A stretch of 64,000 nucleotides of DNA from contig OX365944.1 in assembly GCA_947247005.1 (NCBI GenBank), positions 1,996,501-2,060,500 of the forward strand. Direction: 5' to 3'. Made by a program: the position numbers and the translations under genes. The notes below the pieces were generated by a model. The model saw only the letters and a list, made by a program, of their open reading frames with translations. It was not told the DNA's origin and did no database searches. Shown here piece after piece: positions 45,701-57,959 of the stretch. This DNA comes from Spisula solida (taxonomy: Eukaryota > Mollusca > Bivalvia > Venerida > Mactridae). The first letter of the stretch is position 1; the number at the start of each line of letters is the position of its first letter.

Positions 45701-47895
45701 AACCAAATATGGCTAAAGTTGCCTGTTTTGTCTTTAACCAATATTGCACCGGCAGTGTGTATTTCGTTTTCTACCGATCGTCTCCATGAATCTTTCGGGA
45801 TTCCTCTGATCGTTTACCAATGTGATTGCGACACTTGATATTGCGTCTGGTACTATTCTCGTACATGGCCAATCCATTTCAATCGCTAAATATTCCATTT
45901 GTTTGGATAATAACATATGGGTGGTATGTACGTTCAAAACGTTATGCTTACGTATAGAAATATATATTTTGGCGACTTACAAAAGATGATAACCAATCAG
46001 GCAGGGGAAGCAGCATGACACAGAAATAGTAGGAAAAGCACAAAGAGAACACAAAAAATGGAAAACTGCTAGCTCCCGGGTCACAATGACATGAATTGAG
46101 TTTTGATGACCTTTGATTAAGAATTTGAATTTGTTTATTATTATAGTTGGTGGTTTCGGAGCTTCAATCAAGAGCTAGAATTAATATCTAGTATAAATAA
46201 GTAGACATTTAGTATCTACCGATTCTTGACCTTTACAATGGCAGAACGTTTAGTTCGGAGAGGAATATGTAGGCTTTTTAAATTAATGTTTTAGGGAGTC
46301 GAGTCATTTCATGGTGGTTCTAGAAATACATTTATAGAAGCGAACAATGATGTTTATATCTGTCTATATGCTCTAGAGAAATTGGATCTGGACTGCTACT
46401 GTTTCAATTAACAAGACGTATGTATATCTCGTCCCTATAAATGGCTTGTTTCATTTCGCAGCGTGTTTGCAATACATGCTTAGTATCATCCTACTTTGAA
46501 AGACTTGAAATTTACCATTAACATTGTGATGTAACATCACCTTATATTTGATGTCAATTTTATTGATCACATGGGAAATCAACTAATTGCATGTTCACGA
46601 AAATAACCGAATATTATCACAACTATATGTGAAGTCTGTTCTTACCCATTCATAAACTACGTTTTATTGCTGGAATCTAATCAACGCTAAAGTGATAACT
46701 TCAAATTGTGAATAATTTTAAAACCTCGAGCAAAAATATAATGCTATAAAATAATGGCCTTCTACTACAAATGGGGAATTAATTTTTATGATTTATGGGA
46801 AATGTTTTTATTATTGCATTTAACGTTACCATGGAAACCTTTTCAAATGCTCACAGCATTCACTGTCGCCTAACGTTGTCTAATTGTTTGTGGAGATAAC
46901 AGATGTGTACGCGGATCAGCCACTGATTGTGTTTTGATATAAATATGAGTATTGTATGACTCTTGAACATACCACTAGTCAACTAATCAGCTTCTAACTC
47001 ACCCTCATATGTGTACGTATAATATATTTATCGACAATACAGCTAGATGTCCTTTTCAGATTGGGACTGCAAAGAGAGATAATTTCAAGCACAAAAGTAG
47101 AGTTGCCACCTATAGATATAACATCTAAAATATAAAGTCCATACATACACACTAGTCATTTGCGGACGGAAATGTTTCTTTTGCCTGAGGAGAAGTAAGT
47201 TATTACTGGTTGGCATTTAGTTAAAGGAAAAGTGTCCGCTAGAATAATATTTTCATGATAAACGGCGTCAACCGCGTGGATGGAAAGACAATACGAAAAA
47301 AAGTGAATAAACATTTATCAACTTAAACTTACCTTTGACAAAGGAAACAAACACTTTTCTAATGTTATAAGTTCACGAATAGTAATGAATGTACAGCATG
47401 TGAATGGCTTTACTTCATTTTAGGATGCTACGATCTATAATTATCCACATTGCATGTATAAAGTAGATTTTCAACAATACTATATGGCTGCAATCTCGGC
47501 ATCAACAATTAGCTTAAAAAATTTAATTGATGAGACTAAAGGTGTCTTTGCAATAACATCGTCTCTATAGGTCGGAATTGACATGCATTGAGTCTTGGGT
47601 TAGTTGAAAATGAGACTATAGGTACTAATATAATGCATGTCTATCTACAAGCGTACTAAGACAATAGTACCGATGCAATGTTAGCAGGATAGTATGCTCC
47701 TATTTACATTGCACTAGATATTCCCGTTTGTAAGTAGGGGTAAAGACACCATAAACAACGTAGCGTTTGAAACTGACATATATTGAGCGGTGCGCCTTTG
47801 TCTGATTAATTCGTATAGACCATATACAGCTGAATTCCAAAAATGTTCAGTGCAGTCAAGTGTTTTCTGTATTTGCATACAGTCAATAAGAGCCC
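42755..47895 (+). repeat. Long repeat family, copy C (most complete)
   Basis: Direct-orientation copy, about 5.1 kb, from TATCATCTATTACAGCTACC (boundary shared with copy A near 34495) to TTTCTGTATTTGCATACAGT. It has neither the satellite expansion nor the SINE found in B, so it is closest to the ancestral arrangement. Small frames (43465-43662, 43960-44274, 44720-44967, 45734-45937) have no recognised domains; only the last is also recognisable in A and B. Confidence 0.85.
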
Positions 47896-47899
47896 ACAT

Positions 47900-49805
47900 A
47901 TTTAACTGTCTTAGTGACTAAGGGTATACGACATAGAATATAAAATCGTACTTTTCTTAACATCAGTTTGAAGTTAAAGTTTTAGATGTTTGGAGTTTGG
48001 ATACACCACTTGTGCATTTTGTAACGGAACATTACATATAACTGCTAATGATCAAGCTCTTAGCTGGTGATGTTATTTAAACCAAAATCACGAGTTTGTA
48101 CATTTAACGCCCGTGTATTAAACAGTCACAGTTTTAACCAATCTTAATTGACGTATGACTCAACTTGCCGCTTATGTAAGTACGCTATGTCTAATGCAAT
48201 CACATTTAACTTCCTAGTACAAAATCATAGTTTATGCCAGCAATCTAGAATGACATGATATCCTATCGAGTATCTTGAATCAATGATCCGTTGTTATAGC
48301 AAAAGTCACAAATGTTTATCTAGACAGGGACATTATTTGTTGCTTTAATGCTTAACGAGATGAGAACACCAAATTCAACTCTATACATTAAGTCCGTACG
48401 AGCTGTTACTTGCACAATGTTATTTTCCAAGCAAGTTTCAACATGCAATTAAGAGAAGCCATACATTTCCCTAGTGTGTCATTTTAAACGAGGTAAATTA
48501 GGCCGGTTCTTCAACTGGATTCATTTCGTATTCATAAATACAATTATTGCTCATTTGGAAAGTACTAAAACTTCCAGATTATGCGAAGCACGTTAGTACG
48601 TGGTAATATGGAGAAGACAATTAGCGTAACACTCGTTTAAAATGTTTAATAACGTGAAACTGCACTAACGTGAGATCTGTGGAATGATAAGGTGATTTTA
48701 CACAAACATTTAGAGACTATAACTGCACATGACAATAATTATTTTGTACTATTAATATGAACTAATGCACAGCATATGTAGCGGACTATGTCAGTTGTCC
48801 TACATTATTTGTAACATGCTCATCTAGTACTGGATTTTTTGGTGATGCATAACTTCACAAAACATTGTTTGGTTACGAAGTTACGAATCTGGAGCAAGCC
48901 GTTTCCAAAAGGCGCTACCGAGCGCTTTCCTACGTCTATGCAACCTTTCGAAGCGGTTCGTTGCACAAGAAAGCGCGCGATAGCGGTTTGATACGAAATA
49001 TTGGGTACAAAGTAACGAAAGACGATACAAACCTGCTATCGTTTGTCAGTCCGAATGAACACGAATAATACACGTTTTTCAATTTGTTTAATTCTAGGTC
49101 TACTTAATTCAGGGGTAACTAATTTAAAAATGAATAATTAGATATAAACACAGATAACAACTGATTTCTAGGCCTTATTTGATATTTTATCTTTTTTTAA
49201 TGGGTTGCATGAGCATACCAGATAGTACTTTTCTTCAAAAGAAAAGGCTATTTTCATTCCAATTAATCATATTACGATTAAATATCAAACATCTTTAATC
49301 TTAATTACCTTTTTTCGTTAAATAAACCCTGCAAATCGTCACAACATAAAAGAGATTTAGACGGAAAATTACGGGTTTTATTGTATCCAATAACGACAAC
49401 AACAACATGTAATTAGTTTTCGCGACCTTCATCCCGCGAATATTTTTTGACGATTTTGGAGGGATTTTTTAATTACATCTCGGCGAGGAATTACGAAAAT
49501 GCATTTGTTTTACTTTCTTTACATTAACCTACAACTACGATGTGGATTATCACCGTCCGGTCTAGATACGTAAATACCCGAAACGGACTTTTTCATTAGA
49601 TTTTCTTAAGATTGGTTGATATTTCGCGCATATGAACGATTCCCGCTCGACTTACTTCGTTATCTCAGAGTAATCATGTGTCTCATAACAGTTTATAGCA
49701 TCGTTTATGCACTGAAAATGTTAAAATTTCCTTCCGAAGTTGGCAAAAAAATGGCTGCCTTTTTTGTGTCCAAACATTTAGGAAATAGCCCTCCCCATAT
49801 AAAAA
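47900..49805. other. No gene recognised
   Basis: Single-copy-looking DNA. A 67-codon frame at 48865-49068 in a GC-richer patch (GGCGCTACCGAGCGC) and another at 49616-49819 have no recognised motifs. Confidence 0.4.
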
Positions 49806-49810
49806 GATTG

Positions 49811-49823
49811 GTTGCATAGCAAC
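49811..49823. promoter_or_regulatory. X-box-like palindrome GTTGCATAGCAAC
   Basis: Fits the RFX-factor X-box form (GTNRC-spacer-GYAAC) with perfect 5-bp half-sites. It is immediately preceded by GATTGG (an inverted CCAAT box) and an ATATAAAAAG TATA-like stretch. The clustering resembles a small promoter, but no gene was found beside it, so it may be coincidence. Confidence 0.25.
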
Positions 49824-49829
49824 CATGGA

Positions 49830-50535
49830 AGACTGATAATTATTATCTTTTCTTTTCTAGACAGGGGCCTACGCTAGTTTTTGGAATATTTTTAAACATC
49901 ATTAAAAAATAAAAGAAAATTTATGAGCTGCCGAATATCGCATTTTATTTATTTTTTTATCCATTAGCAGCCATTTTCTAGTATCTTTGCTTCAGTGCGG
50001 GATTTTAACACAATTTTTTAGATCCATTAGTGAATTCAAACTCTGACCAAACCACGTGCACACGTGTTATCGTAAACCGGATCTTTTTTGTGTCCGCTAT
50101 AATGGCGAACATTTGCTTCTACAGATCCTTACAATGACTTGTATCAGGTGGCAAGTCTTTACTACTACAATGCAATTCAGCCACAACTATATTGAGTTTT
50201 GATATACTGACTCTGTGCCAATTATAATTATAGTCATCATATCATGCCGAAGTATTTGTACTTACATGTAGAAAGGTGACAGTTTTTAGTGTGTCACAGT
50301 CTGACCGTTACATCATTATCACCATCATGCTCCTTGTTTTATGCTTCCAATTAAGAACGGGAAAATGCATGATGCTAGATTATGCTGTTAAACAATTTTG
50401 TTTAAAGAACCTTGATATGATCTGTACTACTTCATTTGAATTCAAGCTCGAGTCAAACATTGATGTGCACTGTCCCATGCTAGAGTTTGGTGTAAGGAGT
50501 CCTGTAGTAATTTACAGATAATATACGCATATGCT
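49830..50535. other. No gene seen
   Basis: AT-rich, with an 81-codon frame at 50276-50521 lacking recognisable motifs. Confidence 0.4.
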
Positions 50536-50544
50536 ATTGTTTCC

Positions 50545-51245
50545 ATCGTCTGCACCAGTCGAGGTTACATGTTAACTAATGTTTTCTGTATTTTGTTTCT
50601 GAACTCACTGACAGCAGATAATATATGAAAAATACTACCATGTGATTAATGCAATTTATGTTGTATGACTTTATAAGGGTTCTGTAAATATCGAATTGAA
50701 TTCAGTGCATGGTGCTAGCTACTTATTCAACTGTCAACAATCGGTAATAAGTAAATGGGTGCAAATTGTGAAAGTAAGATAAGTAAATTCGAATGCTGAA
50801 TAACACAATTAAATATAGAATGTCAAAGTTTAATAAGTATAGTACTACATTTTTAGTATTTAGTTTGCCTCCAGAACACAATGAGTATTATATATTCTAT
50901 TGTATAGTGTGAGGATGTATTAGCACACTCCTATTTCAATTCGTGAAAATCAAATTTTACATGTACATGCTAATCTATAATGTCCCAATCTTGCTGTTAA
51001 TTGGTACTTGTTTCCGACATCTCATCTTAATTACACATTTTCAACACATATTTGACTTATTTGAAGTCGTGTAACATGTAGTTAACTTGTCCTATAAATC
51101 TGCCATATTGACTTGGTAAGTGATTATGACTTCACAGAGCGGATTCCTTAGTTGACTCGGTAATTTTCTGTTCGTGGCGTCATGGAGAACTTCTATAAAG
51201 TGTAGTCGATCAAATCGCATCAAATACATGTATGCGTGAAAATGC
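50545..51245 (+). repeat. Fragments of the long-repeat neighbourhood (D1/E1)
   Basis: 50550-50890 is a near-identical copy of 63335-63672 (ACATGTTAACTAATGTTTTC, CAGATAATATATGAAAA, GGTAATAAGTAAATGGGTGC). 50870-51240 matches 54580-54960 in diverged form (CACAATGAGTATTATA, TCGTGAAAATCAAATT, TTATGACTTCACAGAGCGG). It is therefore a junction of two repeated blocks. Confidence 0.8.
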
Positions 51246-51249
51246 TCTG

Positions 51250-52030
51250 CTATTTGTATTCATTAAATGCACCATTAACATTCAGTTAAATGGATGAAGA
51301 TATTACAAATACAAGTTATTATAAGCATAAATAAGTTGTACATGTATTGTCATTACGTGACTCATATAAACATGAGTATTGGTTATTTTTAGGTAGTTAT
51401 TACATTATTGCGTTTGACTGCTTTCTTAGCGGTTGGTTCATATTTCGAACATGATAACAAGTAATTTATAACAATCCTTTAAACGCATTTCAAGCTAGAG
51501 AAAAGCTTTGCAATCATCATCACTATAAATAATATAACAGTACATTTCTACATTGACATTAAAAGTAATTTCAAAGTCATAATTGAAATTCCCGATAAAA
51601 TATGGAAAACTTATTATTGTATTTATTACATATTTATTATTAAACATGTCATAATTACGTTGCTGCAAGACGGAGGCATTAATGCATGGAGGCAGATGTA
51701 TAGTGTCATTGGCTGTTAGGCAAACAAATTCCCAAATACACAGAGACACAATCTAATTGACGGATACCTAATGTGTTACCTAACGCGTAGATATAGACTT
51801 TTAATTCACGGACTGTTAGTGTTATTGTATTTTAGGGATATACACGTGATATATTTATCAGAGACAAACGGAAATGACCGAACTTTCAAAATTTATCTCG
51901 AATAGAGCGCCTTTGTCTGATTAACGAGTACAAACCATTAACAGCTGTGTTCTATAAATGTTAAAAAGGCATACGACTGTCATTTATAATATTGGTAGGC
52001 AAGTAACATTATGATGTTCAAAACGAAACG
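51250..52030. other. Mostly unmatched; short tail fragment of long repeat
   Basis: About 51900-51975 (AGAGCGCCTTTGTCTGATTA, ACAGCTGTGTTC.ATAAATGTT) resembles the tail of copies B and C (about 42365 and 47790). The remainder is AT-rich with no gene. Confidence 0.5.
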
Positions 52031-52035
52031 GACAG

Positions 52036-52090
52036 TGAAGGAAGCACTCAACATAAACAGCTAAGCTAAGGTACAAAGGTGAACACAAAA
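52036..52090 (-). repeat. Dispersed-motif copy
   Basis: GAAGGAAGCACTCAACATAAACAGC followed by AAGGTGAACACAAAA is a diverged member of the short dispersed family. It is the right edge of a run of similar insertions seen to 61.4 kb. Confidence 0.5.
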
Positions 52091-52094
52091 AAGA

Positions 52095-52980
52095 AACAAA
52101 CAGCATATATCACGTAAGCCTTAGTCACAATGCCCAACACAAACTGAACCAGAAAATGAAACGAAATCGGGACAAGTCCCAACATACAGGTGACAAAAAG
52201 TCCTGATACACATGTGTGCTTAAGGATGATGGATCGGTTTAGTGCGCATGCGTCATTTGTCATAGTACGTTATGAGCCTTATAAATGTAAGAATGTGCCA
52301 ATATAATCTAAAATAAATCAGATTGAACGGTTTTGATAAGTATTATGCAAACAAATTAGAAAATACCAATCGAAATGACGGTTGACATTCCGAAAAAAAT
52401 ATTGCATTACAAAATAGGTGGGTGGGGTAAAAAAAAAATATTTATGGGAAATGACTGTTTTTGGTGTCAAGTTCGTTTCGTAATGTTTGTTTATTGTGCG
52501 TTTATGTGTTTTCGCGATATAAACATGTTCAATAAAAATTTTTAGCGCTTCCATTGATTTCTCAGCATTTTAGCCACATTTAACCAAAATAAAAACCAAA
52601 TTTGCGAAAAACATACCTCGGTGACATATATTTTTTATTGCATAATTTTGAAGATTTATATCATTAGACTTATTACAAAAATAGCGAAAAGGTTCAATGC
52701 GGGAAAAAAGTAATAAGGCTTTTACCTTGGTGCTCCTATGCTGCATTAAATATGAAGTGGTGGGGTAGAAAGGCAATATATATGAGACCAAAATTAAATA
52801 TACCATTTTTGGTCTCTTGACCTTGTATGACAATGTGTACCCAAACTATATTGAAAAATATTTTATTATTTAAATCTCAGACATGTAATAAAATGTCACA
52901 CTTGAACACCACCACCAATTTACCAATGTCAATGTGATTATAAAAATAATTTATACACACTTCAAACAAGGCTGATTACT
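52095..52980. other. No gene recognised
   Basis: AT-rich with homopolymer A runs (52428-52440). Three minus-strand frames of 65-87 codons (52066-52833) have no motifs. Confidence 0.4.
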
Positions 52981-52984
52981 CGGA

Positions 52985-53340
52985 GATCTAGTGTTTTTAC
53001 ATCATATTTTGTGTCAGAATAGATTTCTCTACTTCTTTGGAAAAATTGAACAAAATCTAAGGGAGGAATCCACACCGCTCCAATTTCCTTAAGCATCACT
53101 GCAAACGGCACACTTCCACGATCCCCGATTGTCTACATGTTTCTAATATTGTACTATTGCCGATCATTTTGTACATGAATATAATACATATTTGTCTATT
53201 AAGTTATCAAACTGCTGATAACCCTAATATTGGAGACATAATAATACTATACACTGGCGCAGTTGTTATTGCTTTAGTCACAAGAACATTGAAACATATA
53301 GAAAGTTTAGATCGTAGACGAAAATGCGGGTTTTCAAAAT
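52985..53340 (+). repeat. Repeat block also found at 63680-64000
   Basis: Near identity with the right edge of the window: TTTTTACATCATATTTTGTG, AAGGGAGGAATCCA.ACCGCT, GCACACTTCCACGAT, and CTGCTGATAACCCTAATATT. At 63670 this block directly follows the D1 block, whereas here D1 and this block are 2 kb apart, so their relative arrangement has changed. Confidence 0.85.
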
Positions 53341-53344
53341 AATG

Positions 53345-54120
53345 TTACTCAGATGTCGAATCATGTCATTGTGTTTCCAGAAATAGATGCGAACAAAGCT
53401 GTTTATATCTGTTTCAATCGTCCTGAGAAATTGATTCTGGTTTGTTACGGAACAAAACGTTCGCATGCTTTGTCCTTCTAAATGTCTATTTTATTTCGCA
53501 GCGTGTTTACATTGCATGCTTAATATCATTTTTATATCTTTTGAAATACTTGGCATTTACCATGAACCTTGTGATGTAACATTACGTTTTATTTGATACT
53601 ATTTTTATTGATCACTTGGGAAATCTACTAATTGCATGTTCAAGAAAAATAACCGAAGATAATTATAAGCAGATATGATGTACACATTAAGCATGTCTTT
53701 GATGAGCTACAAATGTGATCTTTCTCAAAAAGATAATAGAAAATCGGACCGTGACTCTGGAGTGGAGTAATTGTATTGCCCAACATGGCATAATACACAT
53801 TGGTCTATCAATGAGACAGAGATGCACTGTGTTCTGGTGGAATTTATCACTTGTGAATTTTGCATTGAGGGTGTCGCACTTTAAAACATGATATTTCTGT
53901 TCCGAATTCGTAGTTTGCCAAGATCTTTAAGACATTGTTAAGTAGTTTTTAAATTCTAATGTGAACAAACTTGATCAAAATTAATTATTTCAATCATTAA
54001 ATAGCTGATGTGTTTTTAAAGTATCTCAGTGTATGTTCTAATCCATTAATACACTACGTTCATCGCTTCAATTCTAATCAATGCTAAAGTCATAATTGCA
54101 AATTGTGAACAATCTCATAA
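53345..54120 (+). repeat. Long repeat family, diverged partial copy D
   Basis: 53380-53680 aligns with copy B about 40810-41150 and copy C about 46300-46620 (TTTATATCTGT, TTTATTTCGCAGCGTGTTTA, AACCTTGTGATGTAACATTAC, ATTGATCAC.TGGGAAATC). A second patch near 54045-54110 matches the ACTACGTT...CTAATCAA region. The sequence between has diverged or been replaced. Confidence 0.75.
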
Positions 54121-54129
54121 CATATTTCC

Positions 54130-54570
54130 GTGCATATTCTGAAAACATAGTTTAAAGATTGGTAAAAGTCTTTGTTCTTGTTGTATTGGTGATATAAATG
54201 ACAATAATTTGTGTACGCATGATACGTATTAACATATATCATATGGTATCCTTAAAAACGTTTGCTCGGTATAACAAAATTTATAAGCATTTGACCAACA
54301 CTTGTTTGTTCCTAATAACATTGCAAAAAAGTCACGACGTTTTATTGATGACGTCAATGACGTTAGGCACATGCCTCGTTTTTTTCGAATTACGGAGGAA
54401 AGAAACGTATTCCGTTTTATCTTAATGAATAAAATATCTTAATGAAATAAATTGATTCTATTTACACATGTATTTTGTTAAATCATGGAGCGTGTTTAGT
54501 TTTGATAGCTATGAAAATAATGTACTTTGTGGAAAACGGAAAAAACATATTTCCTTTGAAGGGATGTAAT
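54130..54570. other. No gene seen
   Basis: A 75-codon frame at 54198-54425 lacks motifs. AT-rich. Confidence 0.4.
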
Positions 54571-54574
54571 ACTT

Positions 54575-54960
54575 TTCTGGAACACAATGAGTATTATACT
54601 GTCTGCTGCGTAGTTTGAGGTTGTATTAGCTTAATCCTATTTCAGTTCGTGAAAATCAAATTGTGCGTGAACATGTGAATCTAGAATGTCCCAAGCATGC
54701 TATTTATTGGTACCTGTTCCGAATATGTCATTTAAATTAGACATTTGCTCTACACAGACGCATTGAAGTCATGTAACGTATATTTAACTAGTCCTTTAAA
54801 CCTGCCAAATTGACATTGTAAGTGATTATGACTTCACAGAGCGGCTTTAACCATCCCTTAGTAGACTCGGTAATTTACTGTTCGTTATATACTGGAGAAC
54901 TTCTACTTGAAACATGTATAAAGTGAAATCGTAGTCGTTCAGCGAAGAAAAGCACACATG
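54575..54960 (+). repeat. Repeat block E2 (partner of 50870-51240)
   Basis: Shares GAACACAATGAGTATTATA, CCTATTTCAGTTCGTGAAAA, CATGT.AATCTA.AATGTCCC and GTAAGTGATTATGACTTCAC with the earlier block, with clear divergence. Confidence 0.8.
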
Positions 54961-55089
54961 AAGTGCGCTGATATTTGTATTACTTGTACAGTATCACTGA
55001 AGTCTGAGAATAGATTTACATATTACATGTACTAATATATAAATAACACATGACTGCGAGGGTGACAGTAAATAATAACAAAAAGATTA

Positions 55090-55400
55090 AGTCAGACAGG
55101 GAAGGTAACACTCAACTTAACCAGCAGAGCACGGAAAACATTAAAAACACAAAGCACAATACCCAACTGAACCAACCGTGCGCAGAAAACATAAAACACA
55201 TACAATGCACAATGCACACTCTTATTTGTGATCTGTCTGTGTGTGCGAGTTCGTCCGTTCGAATCTTTCTTGTCAGTTGGCTATTGTTCCTGATTTGTTT
55301 GTCTGACTTCAGCAGCGGTCCGTCTGTGTGGATGTCGCGTTTTTGTAGCTGTTCAGCCATGTGTGCTCTGCTGTTTCTGTTGCCTGTCCGATTTGTTTTT
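55090..55400. repeat. Inverted pair of dispersed-motif copies
   Basis: 55094-55200 contains two head-to-tail motif copies (GACAGGGAAGGTAACACTCA...GCACGGAAAACA, then CCCAACTGAACCAACCGTGC). 55368-55395 contains the inverse orientation (GTGTGCTCTGCTGTTTCTGT, GCCTGTCCG). The two ends face each other across about 170 bp, as in an element with inverted ends. The 140-codon minus frame over this region (55112-55534) is not a recognised gene. Confidence 0.6.
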
Positions 55401-55404
55401 TCGA

Positions 55405-55905
55405 AGTAAAACGAGAATATTGTATTACATATTTGATTTCTAAACATAATCACATCAAAGCAAGTGTCCATTTGGTCTGAAATAATACTCTTGTTTGTAT
55501 CTGATTTGCTAATGAAATTTAATGTTTGACCCACTGTACATTATTTCATTATTTCGTTATTTGGCTAAATCCACGTCTTCTTATCAACCTGATTCCATAA
55601 TGGGTGCGAAAAACCAATTCGTTATTTCATACAGAAAGTACTATGCGGTTATGATATTCTACATAACGATGTCTGGCAGAGATAAGTGTCGAATATATTG
55701 ACACTACGAATGTACAAACAAACTGATGGCAGTATTATAGCCTAGGGTTACGTCATTCATTATTCTGTCAGTTTCGTCAGTTTCAGGAACGTAGCAAAAT
55801 GTTTGGGAATATCGTGCAGCCGTTACAACTGACTAGAACTGAGCGTGTTAAATCTGGTAATGGATACGTTACAAGTTAAAATGTTTACCTATTACAATTT
55901 GTATA
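55405..55905. other. No gene seen
   Basis: AT-rich intergenic DNA. Confidence 0.4.
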
Positions 55906-55910
55906 AAACA

Positions 55911-56126
55911 TATCGCTGGCTTAGAATAAGAAGGTCGTGCATATTTAAAATCTGCAACCAAAGGCTCCTTATGAACCTATTTACATGAAAATCGGTCATA
56001 TTGATCAAGCTGCAGTCAAAAAAGACTGTTTTACCATAAGTAATGAGTAGTTTTCAGACAGGTTCTTCTTGTTTTCACAAAATGTTTATTTTGTACTAAC
56101 AACCTTCTAATTCTAAGCCAGCGATA
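55911..56126. mobile_element. 216-bp element with 27-bp terminal inverted repeats
   Basis: Left end TATCGCTGGCTTAGAATAAG (55911-55937) and right end (56100-56126) are inverted repeats with two mismatches over 27 bp. The interior is AT-rich and non-coding. Size and structure fit a MITE; no clear target duplication is visible. Confidence 0.75.
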
Positions 56127-56210
56127 AGTCAACGCAATAAGTCGCACTACATAGTGTAAGGTGATTGCCCACCCTATTACTTAGTATACCCTTGGCATTT
56201 TCGACTCGGC

Positions 56211-56328
56211 TGTTTCATGGAGCAGGTTATAGCCTGATTCCCGTCTTCATTATTACAGTAGTAGTAATATTGTAGTAGTACTAAAATAACAGGGACAGGA
56301 ACAATACTATAACCTGCTCAACGAAACA
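56211..56328. mobile_element. 118-bp imperfect foldback element
   Basis: Arms TGTTTCATGGAGCAGGTTAT... (56211-56245) and ...ATAACCTGCTCAACGAAACA (56292-56328) pair over about 35 bp with several mismatches. Between them lies a TAGTAGTAATATTGTAGTAG stretch. It sits only 85 bp from the preceding TIR element. Confidence 0.7.
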
Positions 56329-56339
56329 ATCTAAAAGTC

Positions 56340-57815
56340 ATAATGTATGGTATTGTCTAACATGTGTGTGCAAGATAAGGATATCTAACATGTGTGTGCA
56401 AGATACCGCATGGCGTGTGGGATGTTGTTTGTGTAGCTTTAGTTGTATTTGTTTTCTTTTTTTGAACCCAATAATCCATTTACTTACTTGCTTTTTATTG
56501 ACAACCTACATAAATAATTTTTGCAGTTGCAGGGTTATACTATTTACAGTGGTTCTGAAACCTTTTAGGGCATTTTGAAACATGAAATTGGGATTTGTAG
56601 CTTTTTAATCATCTCCTTTTCGTTTGCTTATCTTCGTTTTGTTGAAAACCACCCCTTATCATTATGCATTTATATAGCTGCAAGGTTTTACGATTTACAC
56701 TGATTGTTAAACTGTTTATGACATGTTTGACACTCTGAAATTAGGACTTGCAGCGATTTAGTTGCATTTTCTTGTTCAGTTTTGTGAGACGTATGCTTGT
56801 GATATGTGCTATTTCTTTTTGCGTGGTTTCTGTGCCTTTCATGCTCGAGTACTGCTTTTTCTGTCCTATTTTCATTATTTTTTTACCGACATATAAATTG
56901 TTTTGTGTCCACTACAGACAATTTGACTGATTAATAGGAAAAAATGTTTCGTTGGCAGATTTTGATCAGCATTAATATAAAAATGAAATTCCATGCAAAT
57001 ACTGAATGTCTAATAACATAATGTTGTCCCCATATGACAGATGCTCATATATAAGACGTCATTTACTGTAATGAGCAGGACTCGTTATTCTTCTTTAATG
57101 AACGAAACCATAAACCAGAAAATCGGATGTACTTACAATGTATCGCTTACCGGACTCGTAAATCGGAAGAAAAATCACGTTGTCTAGTGAGAGACGATGT
57201 CATGCGCTGGATCATTCCCAATAAGTAAGTGTACCGTGCATTACGTCAATATTCTGACACGAGTTCAATTAACCAACAATGTCGATTGGCCATAAATCGC
57301 TTATTCTAATTAACAAAGACAGTTTAAATACTGCATAGAACGTGGCGCGGACGCTCATACCACTCAGAAATGTAAGTACTGCCAATTAATCGAGGCAACG
57401 ATGGCAACTTGGAATATATGACAAAGAACTCAGTTCGAAATGCTATGCATTCATTTCACTTGAACCATTTTTAAAAAATATTAAATTCTGATGAGTTGTA
57501 CCAGCGGAGTTCATTACGCATACAATTTTTATACAATTCAATAAAATCGTAATGTCTTTAACGTTCATACTAACATAACACGGGAGATTTGCCTTCTTTG
57601 CGTATATTGAGCCTACCATATTTTATTACCGCGATAAAATATAGCTGATTGGTGACGTCACGTTTGACGTCATATACTATGACAAATGACGTAACGGTAA
57701 CGGTAACGTTCCTAGGAAAGAAAGTAGTTTGACGTCAACCTGTCTTTTTGTGCTATAAATGGCTGAGCATTGGCGATGTTAAAATCGAAATAATAAATAG
57801 GAGCTGTGCTTTGTT
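56340..57815. other. No gene; cluster of ACGTCA motifs near 57.65 kb
   Basis: Two CRE-like TGACGTCA octamers (57653-57660 and 57665-57672), TGACGTAA and another GACGTCA at about 57731 lie within 90 bp, next to the inverted repeat TATTTTAT...ATAAAATA (57619-57642). This may be part of a mobile element rather than a promoter. The remainder is AT-rich. Confidence 0.35.
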
Positions 57816-57820
57816 ATGTT

Positions 57821-57895
57821 ATAAAATATAGGCACTCGTTTGAATGCGTACTCGTGATTTAATTACTACGCATACAAACACGTGCCTATATTTTA
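57821..57895. repeat. 75-bp near-palindrome
   Basis: ATAAAATATAGGCACTCGTT... (57821-57855) pairs with ...AACACGTGCCTATATTTTAT (57862-57895) with few mismatches and a ~6-nt loop. Probably a foldback MITE end or whole element. Confidence 0.8.
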
Positions 57896-57959
57896 TTTCG
57901 CAACAAAACATGGCTACGTATTCATTATTTCTTAAATAATATAACAACTAACATAAACA

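Noticed and set aside
29835..47895. LTR retrotransposon interpretation of the long repeats
   Set aside because: No terminal direct repeats within a copy, primer-binding site, gag or pol was seen.
55112..55534. 140-codon minus-strand open frame
   Set aside because: Overlaps the dispersed-motif repeats and has no recognisable domain; probably chance in a repeat.
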